A stretch of 38,723 bases of DNA. Origin: a virus. Shown one piece after another: positions 31,388-38,723 of the stretch. The translations under genes and the position numbers were made by a program. The stretch spans positions 1-38,723 of IMG/VR virus record IMGVR_UViG_3300024520_000208. One strand, given 5' to 3'. The notes under the pieces are model-generated. The model did no database searches. It worked only from the letters and a program-made list of their open reading frames with translations, and was not told where the DNA came from. How positions within the stretch are numbered: the stretch's first letter is position 1; every line of letters begins with the position of its first letter.

Positions 31388-31825
31388 ATGGATACTCAAG
31401 GCCTAAAAAATTCACATGTAGGCATATTCGTAGCAATTCTATCGCTTTTATTGTCTGCGGCGACCTATTTATTATTTAATGTTGCCGTAAGCGAACCCGT
31501 TGAAACTCAAATAAATCTGACATGGGATAGGCCGACCACTCGTTTGGATGGTAGGCCATTGGCTCCATCAGAAATTAATCGCACACAGATTCGCTACAAC
31601 ATAGATGGCGGCACGATGCAGTGGGGAGGTAGTACCACAGACGGTGCTGCTGAGGAGTTGTCGATCGTGGTGAATGGTGAGCCTGGGCAATATTTATTTT
31701 TTGCAAGTGTTGTCACTGAGGATGGATTAATATCAGGCGAAAGTGAACCCGCATCTGTGGACGTGCCTTCCCCTGATTTGTGGCCGGCAAATACAGCGAC
31801 TAACCTTGAAGCCTTTTTGAACTAG
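31388..31825 (+). CDS. membrane-anchored protein with fibronectin-III-like domain
   Basis: The product is 145 residues. A transmembrane anchor (about 11-32, VGIFVAILSLLLSAATYLLF) is followed by a beta-sandwich-like domain (INLTWDRPTT..., IRYNIDGG, YLFFASVVTEDGLISGESEP), the pattern of fibronectin type III or Ig-like folds. AGGAGAAC lies before the ATG. With the next gene, a two-span membrane protein, it may form an envelope-located pair. Confidence 0.55.
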   Translation: MDTQGLKNSHVGIFVAILSLLLSAATYLLFNVAVSEPVETQINLTWDRPTTRLDGRPLAPSEINRTQIRYNIDGGTMQWGGSTTDGAAEELSIVVNGEPGQYLFFASVVTEDGLISGESEPASVDVPSPDLWPANTATNLEAFLN

Positions 31826-31877
31826 ATTAACATGATAGATCCATATAGATGGAATCGTATTTATTAAGGGTGATGTA
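31826..31877 (+). other. short intergenic region
   Basis: This holds 52 AT-rich bases between two membrane-protein genes, ending in AAGGGTGATGTA before the next ATG. It is of a size that could hold a promoter, but no convincing -35/-10 pair is seen. Confidence 0.3.
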
Positions 31878-32180
31878 ATGGACACATCAGTAGATTGGAT
31901 ATATTGGTCGTTAATTTCAGTAACAGCAATTTGTGGTTGGCTTTTGAAAGTATTAGAAAAGGTTATTAAGATTCACGAATCCGGTCTGCCCATGAGCATC
32001 GGAAGGTATTTATCAGAGGATAGGTATCGCATCGCAATATCAATTATTGGGACATTTGTTCTGATAGCTGCGTTGGAGTCATTAGGCCAACTCAATTACG
32101 CAATGGCAGCAGCCAGCGGCTATGTTGGTGAATCAGCATCCCGGTTTTTGCGGAATATTTCTGACGACAAAATTATTTGA
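31878..32180 (+). CDS. two-span membrane protein, holin-like
   Basis: The product is 100 residues with two hydrophobic segments (about 8-26, YWSLISVTAICGWLLKVL, and 50-70, RIAISIIGTFVLIAALESLG), then an Ala/Gly-rich amphipathic tail. Small two-span proteins of this kind near the terminase genes are often annotated as holins, although another holin candidate is in the lysis cassette at 16703. The stop overlaps the next ATG (TGATG). Confidence 0.5.
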   Translation: MDTSVDWIYWSLISVTAICGWLLKVLEKVIKIHESGLPMSIGRYLSEDRYRIAISIIGTFVLIAALESLGQLNYAMAAASGYVGESASRFLRNISDDKII

Positions 32181-32584
32181 TGAGCATTATTAGTAAAGCC
32201 ATCCGCAGATACCCGTCGGATCCAGACGTGATGTGTGCGAACTGCGGCGCACCAAATTGTGTCTGGGCACATCTACCGTTTTTCGATGCCGGCATGGGAC
32301 AGAAGTGTGATGATTATTTTGGCGCACCGCTGTGTCAACTTTGTCACGACTACGTTGACGGCCGTCGTGACGCTGATGCGATGGGTCACTCTAACCAGGA
32401 TGCCTATTATAACGAGCTTATAAAGTTAGGCATCGTATTGAGGCCAGCCAGCGGCCGAACAGATTATGAATGGCAGTATCGAGTTCTCAGGAAGGGGATC
32501 TCATTGCTGGTAGAAGCTGGGATCTTGCGGATCCAGGGAGTGGAAGATGTTGCTCGCTCAAGCGTGGGAGCGCATATCCGATAA
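32180..32584 (+). CDS. HNH-like (DUF968/Ref-type) zinc-finger nuclease
   Basis: The product is 134 residues. C19-x-x-C22, H31 (VWAHLPF), D44/D45 (QKCDDYFGAPLC), C52-x-x-C55 and H56 give the HNH/treble-clef pattern C-C...AH...DD...LC..CH of DUF968 and Ref-type phage nucleases. The start is the ATG at 32180 overlapping the previous stop; a TTG just before it is in frame. HNH proteins next to terminases take part in DNA packaging in some phages, and Ref-type proteins help recombination. Either role is possible here. Confidence 0.65.
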   Translation: MSIISKAIRRYPSDPDVMCANCGAPNCVWAHLPFFDAGMGQKCDDYFGAPLCQLCHDYVDGRRDADAMGHSNQDAYYNELIKLGIVLRPASGRTDYEWQYRVLRKGISLLVEAGILRIQGVEDVARSSVGAHIR

Positions 32585-32873
32585 ACCTGGTTACCGGTTC
32601 CAGGTGTTTGTTCAGTATCCACAAAACTGGTCAGTAAAAGGATGGATCGCAGTCTTCCAGCATGACGGCACGCCGGAATGTGAAGCAAGGATCCAGGATA
32701 AGGCCGACCGTTTTATCGGTGTGTATGACAGTTCTGCAAAACGCCAGGACTTTTTTTCAGATTGCTCGTTTGCATGCCTTCAATACCGATTCAAGGACAA
32801 ACCGGTATCGTGCCCTATAGTGGACACCAGGGCAGCAATCGGCGATTCTAAAGCCCCTGGATGGCTTCTCTAA
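32547..32873 (+). CDS. unknown small protein
   Basis: The product is 108 residues (MLLAQAWERISDKPGYRFQV...), overlapping the end of the HNH-like gene by 38 bases, with GAGTGGAAG before the ATG. It has beta-rich segments (FQVFVQYPQNWSVKGWIAVF) and scattered Cys. It was not recognised. It is followed by a short gap and then the small terminase. Confidence 0.55.
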   Translation: MLLAQAWERISDKPGYRFQVFVQYPQNWSVKGWIAVFQHDGTPECEARIQDKADRFIGVYDSSAKRQDFFSDCSFACLQYRFKDKPVSCPIVDTRAAIGDSKAPGWLL

Positions 32874-32890
32874 AGTAGACGGAATTAGAT

Positions 32891-33220
32891 ATGGCTACGA
32901 AAGATGGTAAGAAGACCGGCGGCCGCCAAAAGAATACGCCTAATAAGTTGACCGTTGAGATTCGTCAGATGATTCTGGGCGCTCTCGATGCTGTCGGAGG
33001 ACAGGAATACCTGACTAAACAGGCTGAAGAAAACCCCACTGCATTCATGACTCTCCTGGGCAGAGTAGTACCAAAAGAGATCGAGGCTAAGGTCACGGTA
33101 ATCGACCAGTACAGCGCCAGGCTGATTAAAGCCCAGGAGCGCGCGATCGAACACGACTTAGAAGAAGCCGAGAAGTTCATTGATGTTGACTTCGAGGAAG
33201 TGGTGGAGAAAAGCGTTTGA
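32891..33220 (+). CDS. terS: terminase small subunit
   Basis: The product is 109 residues. It starts with a basic tail (MATKDGKKTGGRQKNTPNKL) and a helical body with GGQEYLTKQAEENPTAFMTL then LGRVVPKEIEA, the usual text of this family of short phage TerS-like proteins, and ends acidic. It should recognise the phage DNA and pass it to TerL. Its stop overlaps the TerL start by three bases. Confidence 0.75.
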   Translation: MATKDGKKTGGRQKNTPNKLTVEIRQMILGALDAVGGQEYLTKQAEENPTAFMTLLGRVVPKEIEAKVTVIDQYSARLIKAQERAIEHDLEEAEKFIDVDFEEVVEKSV

Positions 33221-34713
33221 ACGAGGTCGCGCCTATTCAGCAGGAGGAGGACGTTTACGATGAGATCGTCGACCGACTGATCGAATATCGGAATGACCCA
33301 CTGGCATACACGCAATGGGCATTCCCCTGGGGCGAGGGCCCGCTTAAGAAGAAGAGCATACGCAAGTGGCAGAAGAGCGTGTTGCGCGACATCAGAGATC
33401 ATCTCTCTGATCCAGAGAAGCGTTACGAACCAATTTTGATCGCCAGGGCGAGTGGACACGGCATCGGGAAGAGCGCGCTTATAGGCATGGTTATATCCTG
33501 GGCGCTCGACACGATGGTCGGCGCCAGGTGCAATACGACAGCGAACACCGAAGCACAGTTACGCACCAAGACAGTACCGGAGGTGACGAAGTGGTCGCAG
33601 ATGCGGATTACCGCAGAGTTCTTTCATCACACAGCGACAGCTATATTTAGCAAGGTCAAAGGCCAGGAGAAGTCCTGGCGCGCAGACTTCCTGCCCTGGA
33701 GCATAAACAATCCCGAAGCGTTCGCCGGCCTGCACAACGAGGGCAACAGGATTGTGATTGTGATGGACGAGGGCAGCGCAATCGCCGACAAGATCTGGGA
33801 AGTCACCGAGGGTGCGCAGACTGATGCCAACACACAGATCATCTGGATTGTGTTTGGTAACCCAACTCGCAATGCGGGAAGGTTTCGGGAGTGCTTCCGC
33901 AAGTACCGCAAGTATTGGAATATCGGGCAGATTGACAGCCGTGACGTTGAAGGCACCAACAAGAAATTGTTTGAGAGGTGGGCAGAACAGTACGGAACTG
34001 ATAGCGACTTCTTCAAGGTGCGTGTACGAGGAGAGTTCCCTGACATGAGTATGCGTCAACTATTCAACACAAAGGATGTCGACGAAGCGCGAGGCAAGCA
34101 TCTGCGCGAGGAGCAGTACACTTTTGCTCCGAAGATCCTGTCGTGCGATCCAGCCTGGGAGGGTGATGACGAACTGGTCATCGTGATGCGCCAGGGGCTG
34201 AAGGTTGAGATATTAAAGCGCATGCCGAAGAACGATAACGACATTGAGGTCGCAAATTGGATCGCCAGGTATGAAGACGAACATGAGGTCGACGCAGTGA
34301 CCATCGACGCTGGATACGGCACAGGCATTGTGTCTGCGGGAAGAACGATGAAAAGATCCTGGCACTTAATTTGGTTTTCAGGCAAAAGTAGTAGAGAAGA
34401 TTGTTACAATAAGCGCGCAGAGATGTATCTTAACGTCAGAGACCTCCTGAAGGAGGGGCTTGCTTTGCCTGATAATGACGATTTGTACTACGAGATGATC
34501 AGTACAGAGCTTGTTACTACCCTGGACGGGAAGTACAAATTGCCACCGAAGGAAGACCTTAAGCAGATCATTGGCCGGAGTCCTAACATTATCGACGCTA
34601 TAGCACTGACCACTGCCGTGCCAGTGGCAACAAAAGACCAGAAAACGTATGCAAAATTGCGCCAGGCTAAGGCGCTTAAGTACAATCCGACGGATCGACT
34701 GAAAAGGAAATGA
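33217..34713 (+). CDS. terL: terminase large subunit
   Basis: The product is 498 residues. The ATPase part has a Walker A at about 80-86 (GHGIGKS) and a Walker B at 179-185 (IVIVMDE). The nuclease part shows the RNase H-like acidic residues D311 (SCDPAWEGDD), D364 (VTIDAGYGTG) and D460 (NIIDAIAL). It starts with TTG at 33217, overlapping the TerS stop (TTGA), with GGAGA upstream; no ATG is available until well inside the domain. It cuts concatemers and drives DNA into the capsid through the portal. Confidence 0.92.
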   Translation: MNEVAPIQQEEDVYDEIVDRLIEYRNDPLAYTQWAFPWGEGPLKKKSIRKWQKSVLRDIRDHLSDPEKRYEPILIARASGHGIGKSALIGMVISWALDTMVGARCNTTANTEAQLRTKTVPEVTKWSQMRITAEFFHHTATAIFSKVKGQEKSWRADFLPWSINNPEAFAGLHNEGNRIVIVMDEGSAIADKIWEVTEGAQTDANTQIIWIVFGNPTRNAGRFRECFRKYRKYWNIGQIDSRDVEGTNKKLFERWAEQYGTDSDFFKVRVRGEFPDMSMRQLFNTKDVDEARGKHLREEQYTFAPKILSCDPAWEGDDELVIVMRQGLKVEILKRMPKNDNDIEVANWIARYEDEHEVDAVTIDAGYGTGIVSAGRTMKRSWHLIWFSGKSSREDCYNKRAEMYLNVRDLLKEGLALPDNDDLYYEMISTELVTTLDGKYKLPPKEDLKQIIGRSPNIIDAIALTTAVPVATKDQKTYAKLRQAKALKYNPTDRLKRK

Positions 34714-34717
34714 TCTT

Positions 34718-34915
34718 ATGTGTATGTCTGCAAGTGCCCCACCACCACCAGCACCACCACCAGCAGCACCAAACTTTGATGCAGTCAAGAGCGTTCGCGC
34801 CGATGAGCGCCGCAGGCTGCTTGCTGCGAGGGGAGGCCAAGACACCATCTTGACTGGCCCTGGTGGCCTGGATACAAAATATGCCTCGACTGGCAAGACG
34901 ATGTTAGGCGCCTGA
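34718..34915 (+). CDS. small Pro-rich virion-associated protein
   Basis: The product is 65 residues. MCMSASAPPPPAPPPAAP is followed by RADERRRLLAARGGQDTILT and a C-terminal TGKTMLGA. This proline-rich start and TILTG...K.LLG end are common in a small protein encoded next to the portal of podoviruses. Its role is unknown, perhaps in portal or core assembly. Its TGA shares its last base with the portal ATG. Confidence 0.7.
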   Translation: MCMSASAPPPPAPPPAAPNFDAVKSVRADERRRLLAARGGQDTILTGPGGLDTKYASTGKTMLGA

Positions 34916-36579
34916 TGTCTCACGAACTGCGCGGCGAGGTAATTAAGCGGTACTCTGCTCTTGAAATGCAGCGCAGCCCTTATATCGGAATGTGGCAGGA
35001 TCTGAGCGATTACATCATGGGCGGCCGAGGAAGATTCCTCCAGGATGATCAGCTCAAGGTTCGCCGCAACGAGAACCTGTACAACGAGATCGCGAAGATA
35101 GCAGCCAACACTCTGGCATCCGGCATGCAGTCGGGCATCACTTCGCCGGCTCGTCCCTGGTTTGAACTGACAACACCGGATCCTGAACTCGCAGAGTATG
35201 GCTCAGTGAAGACCTGGCTCGACCAGGTTCAGAAGCGACTGCTACTCGTTTTTGCTAGGTCGAACTTCTACACCGCTATGCACTCTATGTATCTGGAGAT
35301 GGGCACGTTCGGCCAGATGCCGGTCGGGATCTACGAGGACTTTGAGAACGTCATCCGCTGTGTGCCTTACACGGTTGGAAGTTATTGTTTAGCGACCAAC
35401 GGCAAGCGCGAAGTGGACACGCTATATCGCGAGTACAAGATGACTGTCAGGCAGATGGTTGATCGCTTTGGCAAGGACAACGTGAGTCGATCCGTCAGGC
35501 AGTGCTACGAGAAAAAGCAGTACGACGAATTTGTACCGGTCATCCATGCTTGTGAGCCAAACATTGGCCGTGATCCTGCCTCGCCGCTATCGAAGGAAAT
35601 GCCCTGGCGCTCGGTTTACATCGAGAAGAATGGCGATGCTGAAAAGATTCTGCTGCAAACTGGCTTCGAGGAGCGACCATTCATCTGTCCCAGGTGGGAG
35701 ATTGCCGGCGAGGATGTTTACGCGACAGCCTATCCTGGTCTGAACTCTATTGGCACGAACAAGTCGTTGCAGATTGAGGAGATCGACAAGCAGATCGCTA
35801 TCGAGAAGATGCACAATCCTCCTCTGATTGCTGACGCTATCCTAGAGAACTCCGGTGTGACCACCTCGCCAGGCGACATCAGCTACATCGCCGGCATGGC
35901 CTCCCAGGGCAAGCCTGGCATGGCGAGTGTCTATGAGGTCAATCCCCGTATCGCTGAACTTACTCAGGACATCAAGGAGAAAGAAGCTAGGATCCAGCGA
36001 CACTTTTATGCCGACCTGTTCATGATGATCACGGAGATGGACAGGGCGCAAATCACCGCGACTGAGATTGCCGAACGCAAGGAAGAAAAACTTCTGATGC
36101 TAGGTAGCGTGCTAGAGAGGCTTAACAACGAGGCTCTTGATCCGATCATAGATCGTGTTTTCGCCATTGCGAACAGGGCCGGCATACTTCCTCCACCTCC
36201 ACCAGAGATTGAGGGGGTGGATCTGCGAGTCGAATACATCAGCGTATTAGCTCAGGCGCAGAAGGCAGTGGCGACTGCGAGCATCGAGTCAACAGCCTCA
36301 TTTACGATGCAACTCTCCAATGTATTCCCTGAAGCCAGGCACAAGTTTGATGCCATGCAGGCAATTGATGAGTATGCGAAAGCGAAGGGAGCACCACCGA
36401 AGGTGATTAGAACTGACGCTGAGGCGCAAGAATTATTATCAGCCGAGTCTCAACAGGCTGCCGCAGCTAATCAAGCAGCAATGGCGGCTGAGGCTGCCAA
36501 CACAGCAGCGACGTTGAGCAAAGCTGAAATATCAGAAGACAATGCGCTCGGCGCCCTTGCCGGTGCTGGGCCACAGTGA
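34915..36579 (+). CDS. portal (head-to-tail connecting protein)
   Basis: The product is 554 residues. The N-terminal part (RYSALEMQRSPYIGMWQDLS...GRGRFL, ...NEIAKIAANTLASGMQSGI) and the following SPARPWFELT match the podovirus head-tail connecting protein family. The portal forms a dodecameric ring at one capsid vertex through which TerL packages DNA. The C-terminus (about 500-554) is Ala/Gln-rich and probably flexible. The ATG overlaps the previous stop (TGATG). Confidence 0.9.
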   Translation: MSHELRGEVIKRYSALEMQRSPYIGMWQDLSDYIMGGRGRFLQDDQLKVRRNENLYNEIAKIAANTLASGMQSGITSPARPWFELTTPDPELAEYGSVKTWLDQVQKRLLLVFARSNFYTAMHSMYLEMGTFGQMPVGIYEDFENVIRCVPYTVGSYCLATNGKREVDTLYREYKMTVRQMVDRFGKDNVSRSVRQCYEKKQYDEFVPVIHACEPNIGRDPASPLSKEMPWRSVYIEKNGDAEKILLQTGFEERPFICPRWEIAGEDVYATAYPGLNSIGTNKSLQIEEIDKQIAIEKMHNPPLIADAILENSGVTTSPGDISYIAGMASQGKPGMASVYEVNPRIAELTQDIKEKEARIQRHFYADLFMMITEMDRAQITATEIAERKEEKLLMLGSVLERLNNEALDPIIDRVFAIANRAGILPPPPPEIEGVDLRVEYISVLAQAQKAVATASIESTASFTMQLSNVFPEARHKFDAMQAIDEYAKAKGAPPKVIRTDAEAQELLSAESQQAAAANQAAMAAEAANTAATLSKAEISEDNALGALAGAGPQ

Positions 36580-36590
36580 GGATATAGATT

Positions 36591-36887
36591 ATGCCCAATA
36601 TTACAGCAGCAGGAACATACACAAAGGACACCAGTGGCTTTAGCTTCCTGACGTCTTCGGGAGGGTCAAGCAGAACCTTGTTGATTGACGGTGACAGCAG
36701 TGTAGACATTAAGCTCAAATACACTGATGATGCCGGCACAGACCGAACTCTTGAGAACGGCACGATAACTTCTTTACCCAAAAGCATAGAGATCGGTGTG
36801 CTCGCGAAGGATCTTAAAATTGTTGTTGGTGGTTCACCTACATTGATCAATGTCACCGGTGGTGGCATTCAAAATGTCAGAGCATAA
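36591..36887 (+). CDS. small beta-rich structural protein
   Basis: The product is 98 residues, Gly/Ser/Thr-rich with alternating beta pattern (MPNITAAGTYTKDTSGFSFL..., SVDIKLKYTDDAG, SIEIGVLAKDLKIVVGG). Its location between portal and scaffold and its composition suggest a minor capsid, decoration or head-completion protein. GAGGATATAG precedes the ATG. No specific family was recognised. Confidence 0.55.
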   Translation: MPNITAAGTYTKDTSGFSFLTSSGGSSRTLLIDGDSSVDIKLKYTDDAGTDRTLENGTITSLPKSIEIGVLAKDLKIVVGGSPTLINVTGGGIQNVRA

Positions 36888-37191
36888 CGAACATCGGCTA
36901 GATCGCAGGGAGCGCGAGAAGCGAGGAAAAGAAGCTGAACTACAAAGGCTCAGAGAGTATTCGGCACGGTTGCACAATGACCGTACTACTTTACTTGGAA
37001 TGCCTGAGTTTCAGCGAGTGATGGCTGATATAGTCGCAAGGAGTGGACTGTTTCAGTCAGTTATGACTGGTAACTCGATGACGTATCACAAGTCGGGACG
37101 CCAGGACTTTGGGCGCGAGATCTTTGAAGACTTCTTGAAAGTCGATGTGGATCAATCGTTCGAGATACTGAAACCTAAAACGGAGAAATAA
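36874..37191 (+). CDS. Bbp19-like small phage protein
   Basis: The product is 105 residues from the ATG at 36874 (MSEHNEHRLDRREREKRGKE); an ATG at 36850 would add eight residues. It overlaps the previous gene by 14 bases. The body (TLLGMPEFQRVMADIVARSG, then FQSV...GRQDFGREIFEDFL) matches the Bbp19-like domain seen upstream of scaffold and capsid genes in BPP-1-like podoviruses. Its role is unknown; a head-assembly role fits the location. Confidence 0.65.
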   Translation: MSEHNEHRLDRREREKRGKEAELQRLREYSARLHNDRTTLLGMPEFQRVMADIVARSGLFQSVMTGNSMTYHKSGRQDFGREIFEDFLKVDVDQSFEILKPKTEK

Positions 37192-37195
37192 TTCG

Positions 37196-37867
37196 ATGGC
37201 TGATGAAAACGACAACGGACAGAATGACACCAGAACCGAAGGCGGATCTGAAGCCGACGACACTCTGCTGAGTGGAGGCGATGTTAATCAGGGCGGCGAT
37301 CAGGGAACTGATGGCAACCAGGAAGGCAAAGCTGACAACCAGGGGGGTGAAAAAGCTGGGAAGGAAGAGGGCAGCGAAGATGGCGGCTCGGTTCCTGAAG
37401 GTGAGTATGAGCTTGAAGCTCCTGAAGGCCTGGATATGGATGCGGGACTTGCGTCTCGTGCTCAAACCACGTTTAAGGAACTTGGCCTAACGCAAAACCA
37501 GGCTACATCACTGAACAAAATGTTCGGTGAGCATGTAGCGGAGATGCAAGGGCAAATGTCTGATAACTTCACCAACCAGTTAGATTCCTGGGTGAGCGAA
37601 CTCAAAGCCGATAAAGAAATTGGTGGCGACAAGTTTGATGAGAATGCTGGTGTTGCAGCGAAGGCAATCGAGAAATTCGGTTCGCCTGAACTGAAGCAAG
37701 TGCTAAACCAGACGGGTATGGGCAATAACCCTGATCTGTTTCGGTTCGCACTGAACATCGGCAGACATCTCATCGAGGATAATCCAGGAACAGGTAGTCC
37801 TGCTGGCACTGAAACGTCGATGCAAGATCGTTTGTATGGAAAGACGACTTCAGATTCAAATGGATAA
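37196..37867 (+). CDS. capsid scaffolding protein
   Basis: The product is 223 residues. The first 70 are Asp/Glu/Gly/Asn-rich and disordered, followed by helices containing FKELGLTQNQATSLNKMFGE and WVSELKADKEIGGDKFDENA, a pattern common in scaffold proteins next to podovirus capsid genes. It directs capsid-shell assembly and is then lost. GGAGAAATAATTCG precedes the ATG. Confidence 0.8.
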   Translation: MADENDNGQNDTRTEGGSEADDTLLSGGDVNQGGDQGTDGNQEGKADNQGGEKAGKEEGSEDGGSVPEGEYELEAPEGLDMDAGLASRAQTTFKELGLTQNQATSLNKMFGEHVAEMQGQMSDNFTNQLDSWVSELKADKEIGGDKFDENAGVAAKAIEKFGSPELKQVLNQTGMGNNPDLFRFALNIGRHLIEDNPGTGSPAGTETSMQDRLYGKTTSDSNG

Positions 37868-37901
37868 ACATTCTGTCAACAAACACAGGGATTAAAATCT
37901 C

Positions 37902-38723
37902 ATGGCAACTTTAAATCAATCATATCCGACGCTGTTAGACCTGGCGAAGCAATCGGACTACACAGGGACTGTTGTGGCTGACATCATTGAGATGCTGGCT
38001 GATACAAACCTGATACTCCAGGACATTCCTTTCATGGAGTGTAACAACGGCACGAAGCATCTCACGACGATGCGTTCGGGCATCCCACAACCAACATGGC
38101 GGCGCTTGTACGAGGGTGTGCAGCCTCTAAAGGGAACTAACGTACAGGTCGAAGACACCTGTGGCATGTTGGAATCCTGGTCAGAGGTCGATGCCAAGCT
38201 GGTTGACCTGTCGAACAATCCGCGTCAGTTCCGACTGAACGAGGCGACTGCCTTCATCGAAGGCATGAACCGCGAGATGGCGGATGCGTTGTTCAACGGT
38301 GACACCGATACTGATCCTGAGAAGTTTATGGGCTTCGGGCCTCGCTTTGACAGCACGACCGCTGATAATGGCGGCCAGGTTGTTCTTGGCGGAGGTTCTG
38401 GCGCAGATAACACCTCGATTTGGATGGTAGTGTGGGGGCCAAGAACCGTTCACGGCTTGTATCCGAAAGGATCAAAAGCTGGACTTTCCCGCGACGACAA
38501 AGGCAAGACCACGAAGGAAAATAGCAACGGGTCTTTGTACGACGTCTTCCGCGAGAAGTTCACCTGGGACGTTGGACTCACAGTTCGAGATTGGCGCTAC
38601 GTTGTGCGGATCGCGAACATTGATGTGAGTGCGATGGCCGCAGGCAGTACAGACGTGCTTGGGTTATTGCGTCAGGGCTATTGGAAGCTGAAGCAGCGAC
38701 AGATTACCGGCGGAAGAGCCGCT
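37902..38723 (+). CDS. major capsid protein (partial, N-terminal 274 aa)
   Basis: The frame from the ATG at 37902 stays open to the end of the window. It begins MATLNQSYPTLLDLAKQSDY; blocks such as LQDIPFMECNNGTKHLTTMR, SWSEVDAKLVDLSNNPRQFR and ALFNGDTDTDPEKFMGFGPR match the BPP-1-like major capsid proteins, HK97-fold shells. Position after the scaffold supports this. The upstream gap (37868-37901) has a weak ribosome-binding site (CAGGGATTAAAA). The missing C-terminal part is cut by the window edge. Confidence 0.87.
   Translation, partial: MATLNQSYPTLLDLAKQSDYTGTVVADIIEMLADTNLILQDIPFMECNNGTKHLTTMRSGIPQPTWRRLYEGVQPLKGTNVQVEDTCGMLESWSEVDAKLVDLSNNPRQFRLNEATAFIEGMNREMADALFNGDTDTDPEKFMGFGPRFDSTTADNGGQVVLGGGSGADNTSIWMVVWGPRTVHGLYPKGSKAGLSRDDKGKTTKENSNGSLYDVFREKFTWDVGLTVRDWRYVVRIANIDVSAMAAGSTDVLGLLRQGYWKLKQRQITGGRAA

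Noticed and set aside
34736-34772. CCACCA-type repeats
   Set aside because: They encode the poly-proline start of a small conserved virion-associated protein and are explained by that.
1-38723. tRNA genes
   Set aside because: No cloverleaf with a T-loop GGTTCGANTCC-like stretch and matching acceptor stem was noticed in the few intergenic regions; a covariance search was not possible.

Overview
The window is a large part of the genome of a short-tailed (podovirus-type) dsDNA bacteriophage of a Gram-negative, probably proteobacterial, host. The spanin pair Rz/Rz1 implies an outer membrane. The gene set resembles BPP-1/BcepC6B-like and related environmental podoviruses: a head-to-tail connecting portal, a Bbp19-like small protein, a scaffold, T7-like internal virion proteins and a T7-gp17-like fibre N-terminus. 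The right end cuts the major capsid gene and the left end cuts an unknown late gene, so the genes that normally lie between them (adaptors, tail tube, nozzle) are outside the window. No integrase, CI-type repressor, DNA or RNA polymerase, tRNA or CRISPR array was recognised.

Layout: (1) 1-19438, plus strand, late genes: a gp14-like and a gp15-like internal virion protein, an 11.8-kb gene for a 3941-residue polyvalent/ejection protein, a tailspike, a lysis cassette (holin candidate, M15 endolysin, Rz, nested Rz1) and a second beta-helix protein. (2) 19441-26921, minus strand, early genes: many small unknown proteins, SSB, a RecT/Bet annealase and a YqaJ exonuclease, tightly overlapped (ATGA, GTGA, TAATG) and often led by the same extended ribosome-binding box. 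Two rho-independent terminators and one near-consensus promoter carrying a palindrome lie inside this block. (3) 26922-27430, the divergent control region with a Cro-like regulator. (4) 27431-32873, plus strand: an O-like replication initiator with iteron-like repeats inside its coding sequence (likely origin), a glycosidase-like protein, a VRR-NUC-type nuclease, small membrane proteins and an HNH-like protein. (5) 32891-38723, plus strand: packaging and head genes (TerS, TerL, portal, scaffold, major capsid).

The genes suggest the following cycle. The Cro-like protein and the palindromes set early transcription in both directions. The O-like protein opens the intragenic origin and borrows the host replisome. 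Exonuclease, annealase, SSB and the nucleases process and recombine DNA. TerS/TerL package the DNA into the capsid. The giant protein, placed where T7 encodes gp16, is probably carried in the virion and ejected into the next cell with its acetyltransferase-, ADP-ribosyltransferase-, JAB/RadC-, MuF_C- and zincin-like domains.

The points most worth attention are the giant protein, whose middle part has a different base composition; the self-contained promoter-operator-three-small-genes-terminator unit at 22.5-23.2 kb; the probable origin inside the initiator gene; the strong excess of CCWGG pentamers in core genes and its absence from apparently exchanged segments; and the repeated extended ribosome-binding box.
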